From Gorsachius magnificus (taxonomy: Eukaryota > Chordata > Aves > Pelecaniformes > Ardeidae): 64,000 nucleotides of DNA. The notes beneath the pieces are model-generated. The model ran no database searches. It was not told the DNA's origin and saw only the letters and a program-made list of their open reading frames with translations. Below, in pieces: positions 40,801 through 52,800 of the stretch. Within the stretch, counting starts at the first letter, position 1. Each line of letters starts with the position of its first letter. A program made the translations under genes and the position numbers. Location of the stretch: NCBI GenBank assembly GCA_034008185.1, contig CM067084.1:20178885-20242884 (forward strand), read 5' to 3'.

Positions 40801-43800
40801 CTCTGCCCAGCTTACAGCATGTCAAATCAGCAGATGTGATCTGGATCACACGTAGCTCTTAGACAAGAGCAGTGCATGCAGGAAGGTGCTAGTTACAGAG
40901 AAGTCTGAAGTTTTCCATCTTCAACTAACCAAGCTGTGCCCAGAGCGGGTTGTATGGATGGGATTTTGCCAGCATGTTCACAGACTGCGATGTGCGCTTC
41001 TCAGAGAAGGCCTTTATAGGAGGATGGTCAACCGGCATTACTGTTGGGACCCAAGCCAGATGATAGGTCAGCACCGCAGTCAACAAAGCAGCAAAGAACC
41101 TAGGAAAAAGAATATGACCAAAGTAACACCAGCAAAAGAATATCCCATTAAATGCCTTAACATATCCATGTGCACTGGGAAGCAAACAAGCTTTTAAGAA
41201 AAAGGGGGTGGGAAAAGCTTACTGATTTTTGTTGATCTGTTCTATCAGAAATGTAAATTCTTTAAGAAAACGCTGGCATAGCTGATTCTTTTCCAGGGTG
41301 CTGGACATCATGTTAAGCCACACAGGCTCTGCAATCCTTGGAACAGAATATAGGTTCCAGATGGTAACTCTGCTCAGAGAAAATTCCCCAAAAGTAAGTG
41401 TTAGCATGCAGTCTTGCAAATACAAGTAGCCCCTTTCCTTTTCTACTGTCCACTGATGATTATTTTTTTTCTTCTAAGATCTAGGAGACTAAACAAACTG
41501 GAAGAGTTTTCCAGACACATGAATTACTAGTCCCAGAACACTAGTCTGTTTAATTCAGTGTACCAGTAACTTAGTGTCTTCATATGAATTACATACATAT
41601 CTTCCCTTTCTTGCATTCCCCCGCATATTTGTATTCAGCGAAATGATTCAGAAATCATTCTGAGGGGGGATAGAACACATTCTATTCATTGCAGTGATTC
41701 AACTACACGTTTCAGACATTACGGAAACTCCATCCCACTAAAGCCTTGTCTCTCTTTCCAGGGCTGCCTTTCATGACCTCTGGCCATTCCTACCACTCCC
41801 AGGTACCAAAAAGAGAGCCTTTGACAGCAACTTTCTTGTCAGTTACACTGTTCAGCATCTATGGCTCGGAGCAGACAACTCATCTCCCTGAATACATCAA
41901 TCCACTCGTCTGCACAGGCATCAGCAGAAGCCAACTCTTGATGAGATCTTAAAGACTTTAACTGACAGCCCCAGGTACAGGTGAGTGCAACAGAACTACT
42001 TTTACTCTCATTCTGAAAATGGCTGAGCTGGTTTTGCTGAAGTTTTCTAAAAACATTTACCCAATAACCAACACAGAAAAATCATTCACACTGACTTCAA
42101 GACTGACAAACTACAAGTCCCTGCATTCAGTTGCTTATAACTGGAAGTGACAAATATCTTTAGAGGGGCATGAGAAGAGCGCTCCTTGTAATTCAGAATT
42201 CCATCAACTCACCTGAATTCTCCCAGGGCATCCATGACACGGCTGATATATACCTGCACTCTTTGGCTGGATTCTGCTATTTTTCTACATGAGATCATGG
42301 CCTTGATTAAGAGTTAAAGACACAAAACAGCTTCTTAAAGGATTCGCATTCTTCATCTTTTTAAGCTTCATTAACATGTCAAAATAACTGAGATCTAGCC
42401 CCAGTGCTACACAGCCACTCAGGACAGCAATAGCTGCCAACCTCCCTCCACCTCATAAGAGGCCAATCCCTAAGACTGGACAAGGGGAGAGAAGAGAACA
42501 TTTTTGAGAGACTAAGGGGAAGACAGGAACAAACATTTTGTGCATCTCTTTTAGTGACTGCATGAAAGGATAGAATACCATCATTTCCACAGTCTCCAGG
42601 GAGTCAAGAAAACCTCATAGTGAAATATGGTGAGAAAGAAAAAGAAAAACCACCCATAGCATAAAACTCTCCATTCTCATTCTGACAAGAAACCGCACCT
42701 CTTTTTCAGCAAATGCTGAATTCCTACACTGGGCTCAGGCTCAAGACTACATGTGTAAGGAGGGAGGGAAGCTCAAAACCACGCACCTTCTCCCACTCTT
42801 CTTCTATCAGATTCTAGAATACTTCATTCTGTTTGACACTTATTTTTCCACATTAAGCCAAACTAGTATTCTGTACCTTTTCTATTGCATATTTCAGCTT
42901 GTTCATGTGAGATTCAAAAAGAGGGAAGTGAGAGAAAAAGAAATCCTGGAAGTTTCTCTGTGCTTCTTCTTTTTCAGGCAGAGAAAAGATTATGCTGATT
43001 GCAATTTTCTTCCTCCGAACAATTGCAGGATTGGAGCTGCAGCTTTCATCAGCCATACTAAACATTTCTTCAGTGGACCTGTAAGACAGGTTTGTTAGGA
43101 CAGTTACATACTGAGAGGTAATTAGTCTTCTATCCACATCTCACTCTATAGTAGAAGATAATTTGTTCTTAGGTCTCCTTTGACTGACTACACAAGACTT
43201 TGCTGTTACCTGTCTCTGAACAGAGGATATCCATCAAAATATTGGGCAAGACCTATGTTTGCTCAGATAGGAGGAAGGAAACCCGCAATGAGGTCAGCTC
43301 CTAAAGTGGTGTGAACACTTTCCTCTGAAACAGAGCTACTACAAAATCCCTCCTTCTGGATTTATCTTTGAGGGAGATTAAGAAAAGGGAATGGAGGCAC
43401 AACACACAAAGTCACTAGCAAAAAAGGTTAAAGGTAATTTCAGAGCTGTCAGCTGCATCCAGCACTCAAGCTCCTGCCTAGGTGCTCAGCGGTACACCCA
43501 TGATGCTCTTGAATCTGTACTGCTGCTCATGAGGGAAGCTGGGAAACATGCTACTTATACTGATGCAGCATCTTAAGATGATGTTTTAAGGCACTTAAAC
43601 ATGCAAAATAAAACTTTCTATTTTAACAGAAGACAAAAATGTCACCACTTAGTTATTACTGTGAAAACACAAACTTAACACCTACAAATACGTGTGCTTA
43701 GCTCAAAGTTAGATATACTTCAGTTTAAAATGCTTTGGTTTCTGCTAAAAAAATACACAGTGGCTATTTCACAAATATTATTTCCCCAAGTTCTGTTTAT

Positions 43801-46800
43801 TCACTTGATAGTTCTGCCACATTTCTTTCAACAGTTATGCCACTTTTCAATACTACACAAGTTGATACCGGGATCAATACTGCTCAATATCTTTGTTATC
43901 AGCCTGCCCTGTGGATCAAAACACACCTTCACTGAGTTTGCAGATGATGCCAAATGGGAGGAAAACAGTCACTACACTGGAGGGCACTGTCCAGAAAGGC
44001 TGTGGAATCCCCATCCTTGGAGACTTTCAAGACTCAGACAAGTTCCACAGCAACCTGACCTAAATTCCAAGGTACTCCTTTGCACAGGCAACTGATGTGG
44101 ATGATACCCACAAGTCTCAGCCCAGCATAAGTTTTTCTGTGATTATACAAAGGTGTGGCAATCCCCTCATCCTGTTCCTCCATAAATACTTGTATTGCAG
44201 TGCTAGGTATTGATGTTGCTGGATTTACAGAACTATTATTTTTTCTTGCTTAAAGTTTCTTGATCAATTTCACTAAGAAACATCTTTAAAAAGAGTATAT
44301 ATATTAGTAAGCAAAAAAGAATGGTCAAAACGTCTTTTGAAAGGAACTGTAACTGAATAATGGCTTTTAATCCACTGAGAAATTATAGGAGGAGAAGGGT
44401 AAGAATGGACAAGAAAGCCATTAGAATGCAAATGGAGACATTCAGAGCAGCAGCTCATATGGAAATAGCTTGGTTTTGGAGTTTCTTTGTAAAGTTAAGA
44501 CTGCAATATCAGCGAGTAGTAATTAAAAGCTTGAGGGCTTTTCATAGCATAATTATCTTGAAGTGGAGCCGGTGGCATTTATAGACCACTATGAGGCAAT
44601 TAACAAGAGGAAAGCCTGAATGCTGAGCATTCATTCTAAGTTCATTCTAAAAATAAGTGGTTTACAATTTAATTGGTTTGACAAAGTTAAATATACAAAA
44701 GTTTCTCATCACAGAGGTATGGGTCCAGGAATACAGGAAAACACACACACAATAAAACCCCAGCAAAAAGACCAGCTTGTGGGAAACCAGAGCTCAAGAC
44801 AAAAACATAACCTCATTTGAACTTCAGGAACTTGCATGCAGAGACAGAAATTCCTAAGGAAGCTGCAAAAGGATGGTCAGTCAGCATCTAAGAAACATCA
44901 CAAGCTTTTGTACTGCTTCCCAGGAACAGAAATGGAAAAATTTAGGTCTGAGAGAGAAGCCTTTTCAACAAAGTTGCTAATCTAGCTTGCCTGCCAATTG
45001 ACTACATGGAGTTCCAGTGAGACATCTCATTTTCTTTGAGCTACTGGCCTAAAACATCAGCCAGAGACTGTAGAATCTTGGCAGTACAAACTGAAGTGCA
45101 AACACTGCTGTCACTGAAGTATTCAGCCGGAAGCCTACTGCTTCTCTAGCAAGTAATCAGATAACAAGTATCTGAAGAAGCTTTTTGGCTTAGAAAGAAC
45201 CCCAATTCAAGAGTAGCTCTAGATCGTGGAAATAATAATGTCCTGTTTCCAATATCTTTCCCCAACATAGATTCTCCAATGTGGAAGAAACACAACCTAC
45301 TCCCTCCAGTGAGTGAGCAGCCCAAAAAGGCTACTTTCCTCTAAACAATTTGTTACTTTCATAACACTGAGGAAATTTCTGTTTGTGAAACTTTGGCTAC
45401 TTCTTAAACTGGGCTGAAATGACATTTACCCTAAATGTTTTAACTTTTTTGTATGCACTGCTCTCAGCCTTATTTCTTAAGGAAACTAGACTAAAAATAC
45501 TGCAATTTACTGAAAGCAAAAATATTTCCTAGCTTATTCTCAACTGCAAGCATGATTTAGAAAGCATGACTGCTACATTAGCACCACTGCACAATACTTC
45601 TTTCTAAAAATTATTTGGTAGGAATATCCAGGAAAAAGCTTCAAGTGTTGACACTAGGGAAAAAAAGTCTTTTCAAAAAGGCTTTGGTTTTGTTTTTTAC
45701 TGACCACATGTTTTAACTGGCAGCTTTTAAGCTTCTCTTAACTGAAAACAGTGAAGAGGGAGGGCAGCCAAACAGCAGGAATTTCTTGCAGCTCTCCACT
45801 AATTCCATGCTGTCTCTGGATGCAGGTGGATAGGTACATATGACCAGATAATCAAGAACCATTTGCTATTTTACAGCAGACAAGGGAAGAATTTGCTTAT
45901 TAGCTACAAAAGGTCTGCTGCATTCCATGCTTTGTTATGCCACTGAACTACAAAAGCTAATAAAATTCCAAAACAGAAGCCAAGCTTTTTGATCAGTTTT
46001 TTTTTTTCTTCCTGTTTTGGCAGAAGTCACATCAGGAACATCCTGTACCAGCCAAGAGAGTCACCGTGGGTTATTACTCCAAAATTTCAGTAACTGCTCA
46101 CTAGTCAGGATTCATCATAGTATAATGAAGTTATGGCAGGAGTGCTGTTACAGTCCCTTTCATCTCAACAGGATGCTCTGCTCCTTCAGAAACAGTTTAA
46201 TTTGCTTTTCAGGATGTGGCTTCAGACACAGCCTATACAGTCAATAAAAATAAGTATATTTCAAATCAGGCCTTGCAGTTCATATTTAGCCAAAACTTCA
46301 CCTTTCTTCATATTGGCAATCCTACATAACACACACAGGAATTAGACTAAATTATGGGCATTTAATAACAGGATTTGTCCTTTTAAAGAAAAGATGTTTA
46401 AGCTCCATTTAGCTTAAATTACTGCCAAACAGCTGTTGTAGGAAGAAAGGTGTTGCACTCACCATCTTGGGATAATTCCATTCTCTAAACTGGTCGTCTG
46501 ACTTCGGAGCCAGCGACGTTGGTAGCTGCTAGAAGATGACGATGAAGAGCTTGGAGATGGAAAAGGAGTGACCAGAAGACTGCTCAGAGATGCTATCAAG
46601 AAAGCAAGAAACCCCACATATACTGAGTTACAAAGAGTGCTGATGAAATATTTTTCTTCATATGTTAACTGGGAACAAATTTCCACAAATACTGCTCTTG
46701 CTTGCTGATCTTTTTCACATAACTCACTTGCAACAGGAGACTATTTTAAATCTTGCTGCCCGAGGGCATTCTTTTCTTATAAAGTCAGAGATCTTCCCTA

Positions 46801-49800
46801 CTAGAATATACTAAGAGTCATCTTACTCTCATTAAGTATACTCTCACCTAAGAGGTGTTGCCCTCCCGTTACAATAGACAGATCTCCTGGTCTCCTTTTC
46901 CTATTCAGTGCAAAGACTTCTCTTCCCTACTGTAGTAGAGGCTCTAGCCAGTTCTTTCTCTGAATTATAAATTGGTTAAGAACCCAGAAAATTATGTCTG
47001 TAAACAAAGAATATCATTACAAATATTCTTGCATTAAGGCTCGGGGCAAACGCAGAAGGAAAACTGCTTAGCAGATCCAAAGAGTTCTGGATTTATGGGT
47101 CATAAGGTGCTTATATTTCAAGTGAATCACTGCACCAAAGAATTGTAACAATTACAAAAGCAGGCAGATACCTGACCGAGCGATGCCACTGTCTCTGTCC
47201 TCATTTTGTCCTCTGCTAGGCATATCAACAGGTGTGCTGTGTGCTAAAACAAACAGATCAGATCAATAGAAAATATTACATAACTCATTAGACTATTTGT
47301 CAGCATTGAAAAAAACCCACATTTCAGTTTAAAGGTCATAAAACAGCAAAGTTACATCCTGTACTGTTACTCCAAATAAGCAGTATGGTGTGAGCAGAGG
47401 TGGCAGCAAACAGTATTCCTATACTGAGCATCACGTTACTAGAGGAAGGCGGTTATTTGCCCCAATCTAAAAACATCTCCAAGAAGCTTAAGAATACAGA
47501 ATAAGAAATGCTTTGAAAATGAGGGCTGGTGCTACCCCCCATCTGTCACTCTTGACAACATTTTTTGTACGCGCAAGATTGTCGTTTTACACAGGTTAAC
47601 ATGATAATGAAATAGTCAAATACAAGGTCCACTGAGCTTCTGATTCACTCCCCAAGTAGAGATTTACTATCCACAAAGCCTCACAGTAAGAAACATTCAG
47701 CCTATGTTGTATTACAGTGAAGTGTTAGTAGTGCAGAGTCACTCAAATTGTAGAGCATGCAAGATTTGCAAAGGCTGTGAAGAAACTGCCTTAGTATTCC
47801 TGTTCACATTTTTGCAATTAATAGAACTAATTAGGCCTAAGATCTACCCACCTGCATGAGTCATCAGTATGCCTGTAAAAGGAGACTTAATGTAGTTTAA
47901 AGTTTTGAAAAATTAAAAAAATTATATTGTTAAAGAAAAAACCCTTAAAGCCTCCCAGGCTTAGCTCAAGAATTAATTAACAATGTCTGCCATGAAATTA
48001 AAAAAATTAGCAAGAGGTAAGAGAAGAAAAAGCTGTACACCAGCAAGACACCTGCACACCAGCAAGAAACCAGCTATAAGCCAGGAAACATAAGTCCTCT
48101 AAGAAACATAAGGGCTCATTTAATATTAAAACCACTGCATTAAAAGACCTTTAAATTAAACACAGGAATTAGAGAAGCAAATAATTTAGCTTTTTTTTTT
48201 GGAAGAAAGATTTTAAAGTATAAGCCAGATACATCTGTTGTCACTATTTTAGCCCTTTCTGTTTCTAGAGAGTAATTATGTATGTCCTGCAAGGATTCAG
48301 GAGGAGTTGGATTTGTGTGTGCATATGGATGGGTCACACTGTGGCTGGCATTCCACACAAACCTGCAAAGAAAGAAGCACTGCGGATGAGCCGGAGGGGA
48401 CCTCCTTCAGACACACCCTGTAGCAGTTTGCTGCTACACAGCTGTAACACACCTAGGAAACAAAAGCAACGTAGAGAAAATGCAATGCAAAAAAGTAAAA
48501 AAAGTAAAAAAAAAACCCCACACAAACAGAAAGAAGGTGATGCACAGGAAAAAACCAAACTGAACGAACAGATGGCCTCACGTTGTCAGGAAGACACAGA
48601 ACCTGGAAATATTTACCTAAATTACTTCCACTGCGACAGGTTCCCAAACCATTCTGATTCGAGCTCAGCTTTCCTAGGCTGGGATCTTGGTTGATGTATT
48701 CGAAGCTATCTTGTAAGCTAAAAAAGGGGAAAAAGCCAGTGTTCCTAAGAATGTGATCAACGGGCATTAATATTACCTTGAGAATTAGGCTCATTTTATG
48801 GAAAAGAGGCAGCTGAAGATTAACCTTCCAATCAAACTCAAGGACCAGTAGGTTTTCTGAAACTGTGAGGAAATAGGCATTTATTTTCTATATAGGCTCC
48901 CTCTTTGAATTGCTGTAAATTTCTGTAAGTCACATCTGGGATTCAGTTTATGCACATTTGCTCATTTTTGGGACAAGGAAAAATGGAACAGACGAGAAAC
49001 AGTGTATCTTCTGTCATTGTTGAAGGAAACAGAAGCAGGATACAGGGACACAAAGCTTTTTCAACGTATATCCCTTCTTCACCCTTCTGGCAGCAGGAAG
49101 GAATAGAGGCTTTGGTTGTCCAAAGCACCTAATCTCTGAAGTTCATTGCATGCCCTGGGCAAATTAAAAAGCAGAAACTTGGAGAGATTTTATTTTTTAA
49201 ACTTGGGTGCCTGGCTGGGATCTATCAAGGGAATCCTTCTCCACAGCCACTGTTTATGATTTTCTACTAGACTTTTCCACTTGGACTAAGCCAAGTTTAA
49301 AAGCAGTGACAGAAGGACTACAAAAGGAGAAAGAAGGAAAGGCAACCGCATTGGATGGGGAAAAAAATTAATAATAAAAAAAGTGTTCTTACTTATTGTT
49401 GCTTCCACTGAAGCTTCCTACCCTGGCTGAGAAGACTTTACTTATCATCAGCTGTGGGGGAGAGCTGAAAGGATAAACAGTCATTTCAGTGAGTCATCAA
49501 TTCCAAGTGCCTGACAAGAGCGTGCATCACAGAAAAGGACACTCACCGTATATAGTGAATTTTCAAGGTGGAGCCTTTGTAACTCATTGCCACTGAGCCA
49601 AACATCATTTCTCCCAGCATGTTGACATCAGAGGCTGGTCTGGTATACTAGACAGACAACAGAAGATGGGAAGAGAAAGTCAATAACAACTTGGCATACT
49701 ATTTCAGTTTAATTTTGTGCCATAGTGCTACATTTTGAATAGCAAATGCAATAAAGTTCAGCTTTCCCATGCAGATTAAGATCCTGAGTGGTTCTAATGC

Positions 49801-52800
49801 ACCGAGTGCAAGTACACGCAAGTACAGCTGGAAGACATACTCTGTTTTGCTCACTAGATGGGTATTGTTACCTTTGTTCCAGGGGGACCTCCAAAGGCAA
49901 GAAGAAAGAAAAAAGATTTACTGCATTTCCAAAAAAAAAATCTGTGTCCAGCAACATCCCCATATAACAGAGTGTCTGATAAAGCTTGTAGACATTCACA
50001 GGACTTAGATTCTGTGGTCTTGATCCCCAGGCATGAAGCAGTCTTCCTTACTCAAATGAGTAAATTCTCCTTTCCCTGCACTTACAGAAAGCTTCTTGGA
50101 AACATTTTTGATTGGAAAATAACTTGTGAAGGCTGTGTTTCTAAGTATAATCAGACCAATTTCTTATTTTGTTTTAAAGACTGACCATCAATAGCAAATA
50201 TGGAGAGAAATTTGTTAATTCTGAAGGAAATAACTTACCTTCTAGTTAACTATCATCTCTTTTCTACCTTAATCTACACATGCTTCAAATTACATTTTTC
50301 TAGATGAAGTGTTCATACTTTTATCGAGAAAGAGTACCTAAAAAATAGTTCTCAAAAAATTCATGTTAAAGTAAGACAGGCTAAAGGGACTCTTAATAGA
50401 AGATGTTCAACAGCTTCTTCAGAACTGACCCGAAATGTAGACAGACGTCTTTCAAAACAAGAACAGGGAATGGTATAGTGCTTTTTATGACCTTCACAAA
50501 TAATAATGCTATTAAATATCTTCTGTAACTCTTTCAAAGACAAGACCAAGATAGACCAAAAGGATAAGATGTACCCATATGTTCTTACTCCACAACACTT
50601 TAAAGATAGGGTAGATCTCAAAGTTCAGATTAACTTGTAATAGACTAGAAGTATAACTAGTCATTCAATGCATGTAAGTTAAAGCTTTTATACACAAACT
50701 TCTTAAGTAAAATGGATAAATACAAGTAAGAAAAGTAATGAACATTACCTGATACTTTGGTATCTGTTCTTTGATATTTTGCATACAGCTTATTGAGGGA
50801 CTATGGGAAGAAATACTGTTGTTCCCATTGCTTGCTTGGCAGTTCTTGGCAGAAGTCTTTACAGAAGCATCCTCTGCCATTTTCTGTGTCAAAACAGGGC
50901 AGTATGTTGAAAACAATTAAAATAAATATGAGAACTCCCATCTGTAAACATACTACAGCAAGATTTTTCTTAAACTACAGATTATGCAACAGAAATAAAA
51001 GATAGTCTTATTTGGTTAAAAAAAAAAATCTATCAGTTTTAAAATATTTTTAAAAATAAGGCCGGCATCAGAGAAAGTGCAGAACTACTCTCACATTTGT
51101 ATTGTCAGACAAGTTTCCCTGGTATCACACACAGTCAGAGTAATTAGTCAAAGTTCCACTGGAAGATCATTCTCAACTGTTCTGAGTTGCTCTGTGTAAC
51201 ATTTGCCAAAGTTTATATAAACAAAAATCTCAGCTTATGGGTTGCTTACAAATCAATTTCTGTAATCATTTGCACAATTAATCACTCAAATTGCATATAA
51301 CTTTTGCTCCCCAACTGATTAACAGATTTCTTAAACAGAAGAACAGCCAGCAAAAACAAGGGGTGAATAATGCATCACTTGGTAAAATTACCAGGTTATA
51401 AAATCTATTTGTTAAACCTGTAAAGGTGTAAGAAAAAAACCCAAACAAGCAACAAAAAACAACAAAAAAATGAAACACCAAAACAACCCATTTAAGTCAA
51501 AGTTTACTCTCAAGACACTATGTTTTAACACCTTAGAACTGATCAGAAAGGTGTAAAGAAGTTTCAGAAAGATAACGATTACATTAATGCTATTCATATG
51601 TGTTTCATTAACAAGCTGCATTTAATTAACTGGAATTTGCTTAATAAAGTTTCCTTGAACAAAAACTAACGAGTTTCTTGTTTTCTTTAACAGCTGCTTT
51701 TCCTCCCCCCAATTTGAATGTCCATTAGATGTCAGTTAAAAGGAACACATTATTTCAAACACACTTCTCACATGCGCTTGAAATTATTTCTATGAAGGGA
51801 GCAAAACTGTAACCTTGCAGCAATGAAAACTGCTTAGAAAGCTTATCTGACACTTCTTATATATTTAAGAAATTCAAAATCCCTTAATGAGCATATATTT
51901 AATGTGCATTAATGTAAACATTCATTTATTTGGTGCACACTAGAATTAGGTGTATTTTTATAAGTCTCACTTTGTACCAGCATGGTTTACCTCATTGGGA
52001 ACACATATTGGCAGAGATCAACTAATTTTTTTTAAATGTCAGCAAGGTACATGAAGATAGTTTAGAGAAAAAACAAGCAAGTAGGCAAAAAAATAGTAAT
52101 AATGTAGAAGCTAGCAAAAATCAGACATAGCCAAATTTACATCACATATTTTGGGCTTAGCAAGACAAGAAAGGAATGATAACAGGAAATTAAATGGAAA
52201 TAGAAGTATAACTCAATATTCTACAAGACTGATTTTTAAGATGAACACTTTGAATACTACAGTGCAATAACTGTAGCAAATTTTAGAATACTCAAGTCAC
52301 AATGACAAGATGATGAAATGGGCAAAAGGAAAGATGCAGAAGAAAAAGAACAGCAAGCCAAGAAAGCTGGAGTAGATGATCTGTCATTTTTTTAAAAGTA
52401 GAATTTAAACTACAGTGACAGTACAGCTCCTTTATAGATTTTTAAAAAGCCTACTAGCATGTTAAAAAAGTAAAATCCTGCACCTGTATATTTTATCCTA
52501 TATTTGCACTCCTTTTGTGCAGTTTTTCCTTTATGTGTTATTGCTTATCTAATCCCAATGTGACTGTCATTAGGGGTTTAGAAATGCACCAGTGTCAGTA
52601 GTCACGTGTTTAATGAACTATTGACAAAAAATGCCTAAGGAAAGGGTGGTCCGATACATGCCATCTGCAGAAAGAATTGGAAATTAGATTAAGAACACTG
52701 AAAAGAAATGCAGTATATTAAACAAGCATATGGTTAAATGGAATACAGACCTGCTAGTTCCCCAAGTTAAGTTTATTGCGTACTTTAAAAGACAAACCAC

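Noticed and set aside
48334..48558. Stand-alone small gene containing [12 protein letters not shown]
   Set aside because: The meaningful part is bounded by splice sites and fits the FNIP2 frame as an exon; the rest is intron read-through.
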